Positions 1 to 6,826 are shown, counted from the first letter of the stretch. The stretch: 7,047 nucleotides of DNA from an uncultured Clostridium sp. (GCA_934777095.1 CAKVNP010000108.1:1-7047), one strand, 5' to 3'. Numbers and translations are program-made. The notes: generated by a model not told the origin, from the sequence alone.

Positions 1-1
1 G

Positions 2-97
2 CATAAGTCTATATGGGCATTTTGCATAATTTTTCTGATAGTACTAATAATATCAATAGTATTCAAGGTAAAAGGAAAGGAAATAAAGAAAAATTAA
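2..97 (+). CDS. C-terminal end of a membrane protein (partial, 5' end outside window)
   Basis: Reading from base 2, 31 codons stay open to a TAA at 95-97. They encode a hydrophobic stretch (IWAFCIIFLIVLIISIVF) followed by a short, lysine-rich tail (KVKGKEIKKN). One final transmembrane helix with a positively charged cytoplasmic tail is a common ending for transporters (for example MFS or ABC permeases), but this fragment is too short to name a family. A strong intrinsic terminator begins about 25 bp after the stop, which supports this being the true end of a gene and of its transcript. Confidence 0.6.
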   Translation, partial: HKSIWAFCIIFLIVLIISIVFKVKGKEIKKN

Positions 98-121
98 TTA
101 ATTATAAATTACTAAGTCAGG

Positions 122-150
122 AAGAAACTCCAAAAGGAGTTTCTTTTTTT
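122..150 (+). terminator. Rho-independent terminator of the upstream membrane-protein gene
   Basis: A perfect inverted repeat, GAAACTCC (124-131) and GGAGTTTC (136-143), closes an AAAA loop and is followed directly by seven T residues (144-150). The stem can extend by two A-T pairs into the T tract (122-123 with 144-145). It lies about 25 bp after the stop at 97 and isolates the next gene from upstream transcription. Confidence 0.9.
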
Positions 151-219
151 GGTTAGTAAATTTGCTAAGTATGTAGTATTATAGAGTAAAATATCTTGGA
201 TGTTTTAATAACAAATGAA

Positions 220-225
220 GGGAGG
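220..225 (+). promoter_or_regulatory. Ribosome binding site that sets the start of the Crp/Fnr gene
   Basis: GGGAGG is followed by a 7-nt spacer and TTG at 233. The in-frame ATG at 215 lies upstream of this site and has only AT-rich sequence before it (TTTTAATAACAA), so it cannot use it. This favours the TTG start. Confidence 0.75.
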
Positions 226-232
226 ATATTAC

Positions 233-919
233 TTGGAAAAATACAAGGAAATATTAGAAAAGGTTCAGCTTTTTCAAGGAATTACCTGGGAAGAACTTAA
301 AAGGCTGTTAGGGTGCTTAGAATATAGTGTGAAAAAATATAGGAAAGACGAGTATATAGTTTTAGAAGGTGAAGAACTTTATTCCACAGGTATAATATTA
401 AGTGGAAGCGCAGAAATAATTAAAGAAAATCTTAGCGGAGGAAAAGCAATATTAAGCTTTTTTAATACCTCAGATATTTTTGGTGAAGTAATAGTATGCA
501 CACAGAATAAAAAGAGCTTAGTTTCTATCCTGACTAAAAGTGAAGTTGATGTAATGTATATAAACTTCCATAAAATTGTTGATAAATGTAGTGCTAATTG
601 TGGATACCATACTAAACTTATATCTAATATGCTTAAGATAATTGCTGAAAAGAATCTAATGCTAAATAAAAAAATGGATTATATCCTGATAAAAAGTATG
701 AGGGAAAAGCTATCAACTTTTATTTTTAACAAATATAAAGAAACTAAATCCTATTCTTTCAATATAGGGATAAATAGGAATATGATGGCTGATTACTTAA
801 ATGTATCAAGGGCATCTATGTGTAGAGAACTTTCAAATATGAAAAAAGAAGGGATTATTGATTATTATAAGGATAGTTTTAAAATTCTTGATTTAGAAAA
901 ACTTAGGGGGTTGAAATAA
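233..919 (+). CDS. Crp/Fnr-family transcriptional regulator
   Basis: This is a DNA-binding regulator of 228 aa from the TTG start at 233; an in-frame ATG at 215 would give 234 aa but lacks a Shine-Dalgarno site. In the 234-aa numbering, residues about 15-125 form a cyclic-nucleotide-binding-type beta-roll. It is recognisable from YSTGIILSGSAEII (56-69) and the phosphate-cassette-like DIFGEVIV (87-94). Residues 160-230 are a Crp-type winged helix-turn-helix, with MMADYLNVSRASMCREL (190-206) as the HTH. The arginine and serine that bind cAMP in E. coli CRP are replaced by KKS (99-101), so cAMP is unlikely. There is no N-terminal FNR-type cysteine cluster; cysteines are at 34, 95, 125, 129 and 203. 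In the recognition helix, the glutamate of CRP/FNR is Ala200 while both flanking arginines are kept, so a TGTGA or TTGAT half-site should not be assumed. The effector and targets are unknown; the adjacent genes or its own promoter are plausible targets (inference). Confidence 0.88.
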   Translation: MEKYKEILEKVQLFQGITWEELKRLLGCLEYSVKKYRKDEYIVLEGEELYSTGIILSGSAEIIKENLSGGKAILSFFNTSDIFGEVIVCTQNKKSLVSILTKSEVDVMYINFHKIVDKCSANCGYHTKLISNMLKIIAEKNLMLNKKMDYILIKSMREKLSTFIFNKYKETKSYSFNIGINRNMMADYLNVSRASMCRELSNMKKEGIIDYYKDSFKILDLEKLRGLK

Positions 920-940
920 TATAATTAATGTAAAAATAAT
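911..940 (+). promoter_or_regulatory. Possible promoter for the methyltransferase-like/radical SAM gene pair
   Basis: TTGAAA (911-916, overlapping the end of the regulator gene) and AATAAT (935-940) each match sigma-A consensus at 5 of 6 positions, with an 18-bp spacer. In DNA this AT-rich such matches occur by chance, so this is only a candidate. Read-through from the regulator across the 59-bp gap is the alternative. Confidence 0.25.
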
Positions 941-978
941 AGCAAAATGGTAAAATGTTACTGAGGTGATGGTTTAAT

Positions 979-1476
979 ATGGATAAAGTAATTATATTGA
1001 ATCTTACCAATGTTGAAATTAAGGGAGATACTTTAGATGTAGGGGAAAGCTATGGGGTAATATACAATTTATCAAAAGATATTGATGAAGAAGTATCTGT
1101 GGATTATGTAGATGAAAATGAAGAAGAAACCTTAGCAGCTGGTAACTACGATAATGCAGCTATATTTTTTTCACTAAGCAGTATATGGCGGGATGGAGTA
1201 AGAGAAAAGCTCATTAAGAAAGTGAGTAAAACTTTAAAAGCAGATGGATATATTTATATCTGGGATATAAATAAACGTTTTGGAGAAGTTATATCTGACA
1301 AGATAAGGGCAATACTCCCTTCAGGAAAAGTAAAAGCTTTTGAATTTAAAAACATAAATCCTATTTGTATTTCTAATTTAGATGATACTAAAAAGCTTCT
1401 AGAAGGGGAATTTGAAATAAAAGAACAGAAAGAATGGGAAGATATATTTTTTATAAAGGGAAAGAAGAAAGAATAA
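979..1476 (+). CDS. Small class I SAM-methyltransferase-like protein, function unknown
   Basis: This 165-aa soluble protein starts at ATG 979, preceded by GAGGTGAT (963-970). It resembles the core of a Rossmann-type class I methyltransferase. TLDVGESYGVIYNL (18-31) sits where motif I (consensus D-x-G-x-G-x-G) belongs. YDNAAIFFSLSSI (57-69) resembles the motif IV region, with an amphipathic helix 72-87 after it. LKADGYIYIWDIN (86-98) looks like the usual strand after motif IV, as in 'LKPGGxLxIxD'. The glycine-rich loop is imperfect (Ser24 where the second Gly is expected) and the protein is shorter than most full methyltransferases, so SAM binding is uncertain and it could be a degenerate partner protein. 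The next gene, 28 bp downstream, encodes a B12/radical SAM protein, so the two probably share a transcript and perhaps a pathway (inference). No catalytic function is assigned. Confidence 0.75.
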   Translation: MDKVIILNLTNVEIKGDTLDVGESYGVIYNLSKDIDEEVSVDYVDENEEETLAAGNYDNAAIFFSLSSIWRDGVREKLIKKVSKTLKADGYIYIWDINKRFGEVISDKIRAILPSGKVKAFEFKNINPICISNLDDTKKLLEGEFEIKEQKEWEDIFFIKGKKKE

Positions 1477-1504
1477 CTTATAAACAAAAGGAAGGTATTA
1501 AAAA

Positions 1505-3175
1505 ATGAAAATATTACTTACAGCAGTTAATTCTAAATATATACACAGCAATTTAGCGGTAAGATATTTAAGACAGTTTACTAAGGATATGGCATATGAG
1601 TGCAAGGTCAGGGAATTTTCAATAAATGATAGGGATGAAAGAATCTTAGAGGAAATTATCAAGGAAAGGCCTGATGTAGTGGCCTTTTCTACATATATCT
1701 GGAATATAGAAATGATTACTAGGCTTTCTCATCTGATCAAAGCAGTTAATCCTAAGATTGAAATTTTATATGGTGGACCAGAGGTATCATACGATACGAT
1801 GAATATCTTAAAGGAGCTGCCAGGAGAATACATTATTGAAGGTGAAGGCGAAAAGACATATAGGGAGTTTGTTGAATATAAGCTAGGAGAAAGAGAATTA
1901 AACGATATAAGGGGATTATGCTATAAAGATTCAAAAGGAGACGTAATCTTTAATGGGAAAAGACCGCTGATGAATATGGATGAAATAGTATTTCCATATG
2001 AACAGGATGAGGATTTAAATAATAAAATTGTATACTATGAAGCCAGCAGGGGATGTCCTTTTAATTGCAAATATTGTTTATCTTCAACTACTCATGGCGT
2101 AAGATTCTTAAATATAGAAAGAGTTAAGGAAGAACTTAAATTCTTTATTGATAAAAAGGTTAGGCTGGTTAAATTTGTGGATAGGACATTTAATTGTAAT
2201 TTTAAATTTTCTATGGCTATCTGGGAATTCTTAATTAATCAAGATACAGAAACACAATTCCATTTTGAAATATCAGCAGATATCTTAAAGCCACAAGAGC
2301 TAGAATTATTAAGAAAGGCGCCTAAAGATAGATTCCAGTTTGAAGTTGGAGTACAGACAACTAATGATGATGTTTTACAAAGAATAAATAGATTTGTTAA
2401 TTTCAGTGATATAAAGGAAAAGGTCGAAGAGCTATTGGGTATAAGAAATATAAAACAGCATTTAGATTTAATAGCAGGACTTCCAGGAGAAGATATAAAA
2501 TCCTTCAAGAAATCTTTTAATGATGTATATGCTATTGGACCTGAAGAAATACAATTAGGATTCTTAAAGCTATTAAGAGGATCATCAATGAGAGAAGAAG
2601 CTGACCAGTATGAGATGAAGTATTCACCATATCCACCTTATGAAGTATTAAGCACTAAAGATGTATCATATAGCGAGATGCTTGAATTAAAGAAAGTTGA
2701 ACACATGGTCGATAAATACTATAATTCTCAAAAATTCAATAATATACTTAAGTTCTTTGTACCTCAATTTGAAACACCTTTTGATTTTTATTCAGCATTA
2801 GGAAACTTTTTTGAAAAGAAAGGATACTTTGATAGAAATATAGGTAACAGTGAGTATTATAGAGTATTTTTTGATTTTAATCTGGAAATATTAAAAGGGG
2901 ATAATACAATTTTACAGGAAATTGTAAAGTATGATTACTTAAGCTTCAACAAAAGAAGAGGGATGCCAAGCTTTTTAGAAAAAAGAATAGGTAAAGAAAA
3001 GGAAGAAGAGCTTAAAGAAAGGCTGAGAGGACAGTATTCATTTAAGGACTATTATGTTGAAGAGTTCTGTATAAATATAAAAAAATACATTAATTGTAAC
3101 GTAATTGAAACAAAAAATTCATATATTTTATTTGGATACAACGGAGGTGTTGAAAATATTGAGGTTGAACAATAA
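1505..3175 (+). CDS. B12-binding-domain radical SAM protein (DUF4080-type)
   Basis: This 556-aa predicted Fe-S enzyme starts at ATG 1505, 9 nt after AAAGGAAGG (1487-1495). Residues 1-140 form a cobalamin-binding-type Rossmann domain: an MKILLTAVNSKYIHSNLA start, RPDVVAFSTYIWN (55-67), ILYGGPEVS (87-95) and EYIIEGEGE (108-116). The DxHxxG motif of base-off B12 proteins is absent, as is usual in this radical SAM class. The radical SAM motif is CPFNCKYC, with Cys184, Cys188 and Cys191 expected to ligate the [4Fe-4S] cluster that cleaves SAM. It is followed by a TIM-barrel region to about residue 360 (FEISADIL, FEVGVQTTN, DLIAGLPGED). The remaining ~195 residues match the position of the DUF4080 C-terminal domain. 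Related B12-radical SAM enzymes carry out methylations, ring rearrangements and other difficult C-C chemistry, but no substrate is known for this subgroup. Family assignment is firm; cobalamin binding and the reaction are not. Confidence 0.9.
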   Translation: MKILLTAVNSKYIHSNLAVRYLRQFTKDMAYECKVREFSINDRDERILEEIIKERPDVVAFSTYIWNIEMITRLSHLIKAVNPKIEILYGGPEVSYDTMNILKELPGEYIIEGEGEKTYREFVEYKLGERELNDIRGLCYKDSKGDVIFNGKRPLMNMDEIVFPYEQDEDLNNKIVYYEASRGCPFNCKYCLSSTTHGVRFLNIERVKEELKFFIDKKVRLVKFVDRTFNCNFKFSMAIWEFLINQDTETQFHFEISADILKPQELELLRKAPKDRFQFEVGVQTTNDDVLQRINRFVNFSDIKEKVEELLGIRNIKQHLDLIAGLPGEDIKSFKKSFNDVYAIGPEEIQLGFLKLLRGSSMREEADQYEMKYSPYPPYEVLSTKDVSYSEMLELKKVEHMVDKYYNSQKFNNILKFFVPQFETPFDFYSALGNFFEKKGYFDRNIGNSEYYRVFFDFNLEILKGDNTILQEIVKYDYLSFNKRRGMPSFLEKRIGKEKEEELKERLRGQYSFKDYYVEEFCINIKKYINCNVIETKNSYILFGYNGGVENIEVEQ

Positions 3176-3217
3176 AGAAAGATGTCGAAAAATAAGGAGA
3201 ATAGGGTGAATTCCTTG

Positions 3218-3248
3218 AAAAAAAGTGATTAAAATTTGACTCTTTTTT
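3218..3248 (+). terminator. Possible weak terminator after the radical SAM gene
   Basis: An A7-GT arm (3218-3226) can pair with an AC-T-C-T6 arm (3239-3248) around an AT-rich loop. The stem has one bulged C (3242), and the T tract is used in pairing. It is imperfect and mostly A-U, but it is the only terminator-like structure between the radical SAM stop (3175) and the next promoter. Confidence 0.25.
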
Positions 3249-3257
3249 GAATAATCA

Positions 3258-3289
3258 ATAAATATTAATAAAAATTTATAAATATTAAT
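3258..3289 (+). repeat. 12-bp direct repeat in A+T tract upstream of the ntp promoter
   Basis: ATAAATATTAAT occurs at 3258-3269 and again at 3278-3289, a 20-bp period (about two helical turns). It lies within bases 3251-3301, where only one base is not A or T. It sits just upstream of the -35 region, where an UP element or a regulator site could act; a chance low-complexity repeat is also possible. Confidence 0.45.
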
Positions 3290-3299
3290 TAAAAAAATA

Positions 3300-3327
3300 T
3301 TGCGTATGCATAAAAATAGTGTATAAT
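3300..3327 (+). promoter_or_regulatory. Predicted sigma-A promoter of the V-type ATPase operon
   Basis: There is a perfect TATAAT at 3322-3327, with TTGCGT at 3300-3305 as a partial -35 box (TTG conserved) after a 16-bp spacer. An almost pure A+T tract lies directly upstream and could act as an UP element. Transcription would begin near 3334, giving a leader of about 93 nt before the TTG start of ntpF. AAAATAGT flanks the -10 box on both sides (3313-3320 and 3328-3335). Confidence 0.6.
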
Positions 3328-3330
3328 AAA

Positions 3331-3347
3331 ATAGTAATCGATACTAT
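3331..3347. promoter_or_regulatory. Inverted repeat over the predicted ntp transcription start (possible operator)
   Basis: ATAGTA (3331-3336) and TACTAT (3342-3347) form a 6-bp inverted repeat around ATCGA. It begins 4 bp after the -10 box, where a bound repressor would block initiation. The right arm overlaps the first copy of the leader repeat. No regulator family is recognised for it. Confidence 0.35.
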
Positions 3348-3398
3348 ATAAAGTATTAAACTTACTATATAAAGCATTATGAAAAAGCTTTATATAGT
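3342..3398 (+). repeat. Two direct and one inverted copy of an 11-12 bp element in the ntp leader
   Basis: TACTATATAAAG occurs at 3342-3353 and 3363-3374, exactly 21 bp apart, and its inverse CTTTATATAGT lies at 3388-3398. The second copy plus one base (ACTATATAAAGC, 3364-3375) pairs perfectly over 12 bp with GCTTTATATAGT (3387-3398), leaving an 11-nt loop. The first copy can pair with the same 3' arm instead (11 Watson-Crick pairs, more with G-U), so the two hairpins exclude each other. The structure ends 15 nt before the ntpF ribosome binding site and does not itself cover it. It could be an RNA element or paired DNA sites for a regulator; I do not recognise it as a known riboswitch. Confidence 0.6.
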
Positions 3399-3412
3399 GT
3401 TAAAACGAAGTG

Positions 3413-3422
3413 AAGGTGGTGA
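3413..3422 (+). promoter_or_regulatory. Ribosome binding site that sets the ntpF start
   Basis: AAGGTGGTGA differs at one base from the full 16S-complementary AAGGAGGTGA, and its core ends 7 nt before TTG 3427. The in-frame ATG at 3379 lies upstream of it, inside the loop of the leader hairpin, with no ribosome binding site of its own. Confidence 0.75.
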
Positions 3423-3426
3423 GACT

Positions 3427-3753
3427 TTGGCATTAGAGGTAATCAATGAGATTAAGAAAGCAGAAGCGCAAGCTGAAGAAATGATAGCAGATGCAAATAA
3501 GCAATCTCGTGAAATAGTTCAAAATGCAGCTAGTGAAGCTCAAAAACAATATGAAGATATAGTAAGTAAAGCTAAGCTAAAGGCAGATGAAATAATTCAA
3601 AGTGCTGTTGAAGCTGGAAATATTGAAGCTAAGCCTGTATTAGAAAAAGGTGCAGAAGAAAGAGAAAGTATTCTTAAGATGTCACCAGAAGTAAAAGAAA
3701 ATGCTATTAATATAGTTGTTGAGAGGATAGTGAAGAGTCATGGCAATTGTTAA
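3427..3753 (+). CDS. ntpF: V-type ATPase peripheral-stalk subunit (NtpF; G/H-type)
   Basis: From TTG 3427 this gives 108 aa, the usual size for this small subunit; the ATG at 3379 would add 16 residues (MKKLYIVLKRSEGGET) that do not look like family sequence. The protein starts MALEVINEIKKAEAQAEEMI and is almost entirely charged, alanine-rich helix with heptad character (residues 1-75), then a proline break near PVLEKG and a short C-terminal helix (INIVVERIVKS). It has no membrane segment. In A/V-type ATPases this subunit pairs with NtpE as a right-handed coiled coil, forming the outer stalk that holds the catalytic head against rotation and anchors on NtpI. The assignment rests on coiled-coil composition, size and its place as first gene of an ntpFIKEC operon. 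Its last 14 bases overlap the start of ntpI, suggesting translational coupling. Confidence 0.88.
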   Translation: MALEVINEIKKAEAQAEEMIADANKQSREIVQNAASEAQKQYEDIVSKAKLKADEIIQSAVEAGNIEAKPVLEKGAEERESILKMSPEVKENAINIVVERIVKSHGNC

Positions 3754-5695
3754 GATGAACAAATTCACTTTGCTTACTTTTGGATCTCACAAGGAAGAAC
3801 TTCTTCGTAAGCTACAAGGAGCTTCTAAGGTAGAATTTATCAACTTACAAGATGAAAATGTCTTAGAGCAAAATGATGAGCTTAAGGATCTTTCGAAAGA
3901 TAGTGTAGATACAAAGAACGCAGAGTATGAAGAAAATTTATCAAAAGCTAAATCGGCTCTAGATTTTTTAACATGCTATATGCCTAAAAAGTCAGGTTTA
4001 AAGGCTTTAGAGGATGATAAGGAAAATTTAACTCTTGAAGAATTAGAAAAAATAGTTGAAAGTACAGACTGGAATGCTATCTATGACAAGGTTAAAGAAA
4101 AGGAAGAACAATTAAATGGCTTCGAAAGCCACATAACAAAACTACAAGGTGAAATAGAAACATTAACTCCTTGGCAAGGATTAGATTGTTCATTCCAGGA
4201 CTTAGAAATGTTAAATAAGACAGCTTATTTCTTAGGAAACATTGCAAAGCAATATGAAGAAGAAATGACTAAAGCTTTATCAGAAGGATATGTAGAGGTT
4301 ATTTCAAGAAGCAGCAATGATATTAATGTTTTAGTAATTGTCGATATGGACAAAAAAGAAGAGACATTATCATTATTAAGAAATTATGGATTTAGCTCAT
4401 TTAAGACAGAACATAAAGATGTTCCTCAAAAGATAATCATGGATTATACAGCAAAAATAGAGGACATTAAATCAAAGATCTTCTTCTTAAAAGAAGAAAT
4501 AGCTTCATATGAAGAAGATACAAGAAAAATGAAATTAGTATACGATTATTATGCAAATAAGGTGTCAAGAGAAAAGGCTTCAGGTAATTTCTTGAAGACA
4601 AATAACACAGTAACTATTCAAGGATGGTGTGCTGTAGATGATAATAATAGTTTTGAAAATATCTGTAAAGATGTTGCAGGAAACGATTATTACTTAGCAT
4701 TTGAAGATGTTAAAGAAGAAGAAATTGAAGAAGTACCTATAAAATTAAAAAATGGAGTTTTAGCTAAAGCGTTTGAGTCAGTTACTGAAATGTACAGCTA
4801 TCCAAGATATGATGAAGTTGACCCAACTCCATTATTAACACCATTCTACTTGATATTCTTTGGTATGATGGTTGCTGATGCAGGTTATGGTTTATTAATG
4901 TTAATAGTATCTTTACTTGCATTAAAATGCTTAAATATGGATAAGAAGAAAAATGATTTTGCAAGATTCTTCATGTTCTTAAGCTTCCCAACTATAGCTT
5001 TTGGATTAATTTACGGTTCATTCTTTGGTGATATATTACCGATTAAGGGATTAATTAGTCCAACAAAAGATGTAAATACTATCTTAGTTACATCAATAGT
5101 GTTTGGGGTAATTCAAATATTCTTTGGATTAGGAATTAAATTCTATGTATTATTCTCACATGGTAAGAAGAAAGATGCTATTGTGGATGTAGGATCATGG
5201 ATATTAATACTTGCTTCAATAGGAGTATTTGCAGGTCAAATGATGCTAGGATGGCCATCAGTTATTAAAACTATTTCAATAGTTGGTATAGTTGTGGCAG
5301 CCCTTGGAATAATCTACTCAGGTGGAAGAAATGAAAAAACTAAGGGAGCTCAAATAGGTCAAGGACTTTATAATTTATATAATATTACAGGATACATCGG
5401 TGACTTAGTATCATATACAAGACTTATGGCATTAGGTTTATCAGGTGGATGTATAGCTGGAGCTTTAAACATGCTTCTACAATCAGTTGGAGGATGGCTT
5501 AAGTTTATAGTTATACCATTAGGATTTGTTGGAGCACATGTATTTAACCTTTTATTAAGTTTATTAGGTGCATATGTTCATACAGCAAGATTACAATATG
5601 TAGAATACTTTGGTAAATTCTACGAAGGTGGCGGAAAGCCATTCGAGCCATTTACGGCATCAGAAAAATATATGAATTTAAAAGAGGAAAACTAG
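3740..5695 (+). CDS. ntpI: V-type ATPase membrane stator subunit I (a-subunit)
   Basis: This 651-aa protein, typical for the family, provides the two ion half-channels at the ring interface. It starts at ATG 3740 (MAIVKMNKF), inside the end of ntpF; ATG 3755 is a weaker alternative. Residues 1 to about 345 are cytoplasmic, alpha/beta with coiled-coil segments (about 85-140 and 230-275), and dock the peripheral stalks. From about 365 the protein has seven or eight membrane helices. Conserved marks are YDEVDPTP (357-364), GMMVADAGYG (375-384), FGLIYGSFFGD and GDLVSYTRLMALGLS. In the last, Arg561 aligns with the essential arginine of yeast Vph1p (Arg735), which releases the ion from the rotor carboxylate. 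Arg617 in HTARLQYVEYFGKFYEGGG aligns with the second conserved arginine (Arg799). The gene is intact. Its TAG stop overlaps the AGGAGG of ntpK. Confidence 0.96.
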   Translation: MAIVKMNKFTLLTFGSHKEELLRKLQGASKVEFINLQDENVLEQNDELKDLSKDSVDTKNAEYEENLSKAKSALDFLTCYMPKKSGLKALEDDKENLTLEELEKIVESTDWNAIYDKVKEKEEQLNGFESHITKLQGEIETLTPWQGLDCSFQDLEMLNKTAYFLGNIAKQYEEEMTKALSEGYVEVISRSSNDINVLVIVDMDKKEETLSLLRNYGFSSFKTEHKDVPQKIIMDYTAKIEDIKSKIFFLKEEIASYEEDTRKMKLVYDYYANKVSREKASGNFLKTNNTVTIQGWCAVDDNNSFENICKDVAGNDYYLAFEDVKEEEIEEVPIKLKNGVLAKAFESVTEMYSYPRYDEVDPTPLLTPFYLIFFGMMVADAGYGLLMLIVSLLALKCLNMDKKKNDFARFFMFLSFPTIAFGLIYGSFFGDILPIKGLISPTKDVNTILVTSIVFGVIQIFFGLGIKFYVLFSHGKKKDAIVDVGSWILILASIGVFAGQMMLGWPSVIKTISIVGIVVAALGIIYSGGRNEKTKGAQIGQGLYNLYNITGYIGDLVSYTRLMALGLSGGCIAGALNMLLQSVGGWLKFIVIPLGFVGAHVFNLLLSLLGAYVHTARLQYVEYFGKFYEGGGKPFEPFTASEKYMNLKEEN

Positions 5696-6199
<504 letters not shown>

Positions 6200-6215
6200 G
6201 ATTGGAGATAAAGAT

Positions 6216-6815
6216 ATGTCAAATGTAAATAATATAACTTCAAAAATCTTAAAAGATGCTGAAGTAAGAAAGGAAAGCATTTTAAAAGCTGCTGAAGAAG
6301 AAAAGAATAAAATTCTTTCTAAGAAAGCTGCTTCTGCTAAAGAACTTGAAGCTGAAATTTTAGCTAAAGCTGAAGTTGAAGCAAAAGCTAAGAAAGAAAG
6401 AATACTTTCAGGTGCTAAGTTAAAAGTTAGAAATGACAAATTAGCTGCTAAGCAAGAAGTAATTGATTCAGTATTCAAAGCAAGTATAGAAAAGCTAAAT
6501 GCTTTAGGACAAAAAGAATTTTTAGATTTTCTTAAATCTTCAATCTGCGCATTAGATATTGAAGGTGATGAAACTTTACAATTAAATGCACAAGGATTAG
6601 GATTTATAGACGATAAGTTTATGTTAGAAATAAATTCATCTTTAAAGAGCAAAGGCTTAAAAGGTGAAATTAAATTAAATCAAACTGCTGGAGATTTTAG
6701 CGGTGGATTTATCTTAGAAAAGAATGGCGTAGAAATAAATAATACTTATGAATCATTAGTAGACTCATTAAGAGATGAGCTAGAATTTGATGTAGCGAAG
6801 GTGTTATTTAATTAA
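6216..6815 (+). CDS. ntpE: V-type ATPase peripheral-stalk subunit E
   Basis: This 199-aa soluble protein starts at ATG 6216, 8 nt after GGAG (6204-6207). Residues 1 to about 90 are a long charged helix rich in Ala, Lys and Glu (ILKDAEVRKESILKAAEEE and onward) that would form the coiled coil with NtpF. Residues about 100-199 form the globular head that grips the top of the catalytic A3B3 hexamer. Its C-terminus carries the family hallmark GGFILEKNGVEINNTYESLV followed by a DSLRDELEFDVAKVLF helix. The length is normal for prokaryotic E subunits (about 185-205 aa). It lies 16 bp after ntpK, and its TAA overlaps the AAGGAGG of ntpC, so the genes are clearly one operon. Confidence 0.95.
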   Translation: MSNVNNITSKILKDAEVRKESILKAAEEEKNKILSKKAASAKELEAEILAKAEVEAKAKKERILSGAKLKVRNDKLAAKQEVIDSVFKASIEKLNALGQKEFLDFLKSSICALDIEGDETLQLNAQGLGFIDDKFMLEINSSLKSKGLKGEIKLNQTAGDFSGGFILEKNGVEINNTYESLVDSLRDELEFDVAKVLFN

Positions 6816-6826
6816 GGAGGTAAGCT

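Noticed and set aside
153..192. Promoter for the Crp/Fnr gene
   Set aside because: A promoter must exist between the terminator and 233, but TTAGTA/TATTAT (18-bp spacer) and TTGCTA/TAAAAT (19-bp spacer) are equally weak, so I cannot choose one.
1254..1487. 77-codon minus-strand open frame
   Set aside because: Antisense to the methyltransferase-like gene, low-complexity Ser/Phe-rich translation, no plausible ribosome binding site or family features.
2239..2508. 89-codon minus-strand open frame
   Set aside because: Antisense to the radical SAM barrel region; composition is that of a shadow frame.
3194..3216. AAGGA...TCCTT hairpin after the radical SAM gene
   Set aside because: Only 5 bp around a 13-nt loop, and followed by A rather than T residues, so not a terminator.
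3182..3232. Mini-ORF of 16 codons (MSKNKENRVNSLKKSD) after the radical SAM stop
   Set aside because: It has only a weak upstream purine run and no hydrophobic, toxin-like or precursor-peptide features. Short open frames are expected by chance here.
3331..3426. Known riboswitch or T-box in the ntp leader
   Set aside because: At about 93 nt, very AT-rich and without recognisable conserved core motifs or a downstream terminator/anti-terminator pair, it matches no class I can name.
4782..4964. 60-codon minus-strand open frame
   Set aside because: Antisense to the first membrane helices of ntpI, which are conserved in the sense frame.
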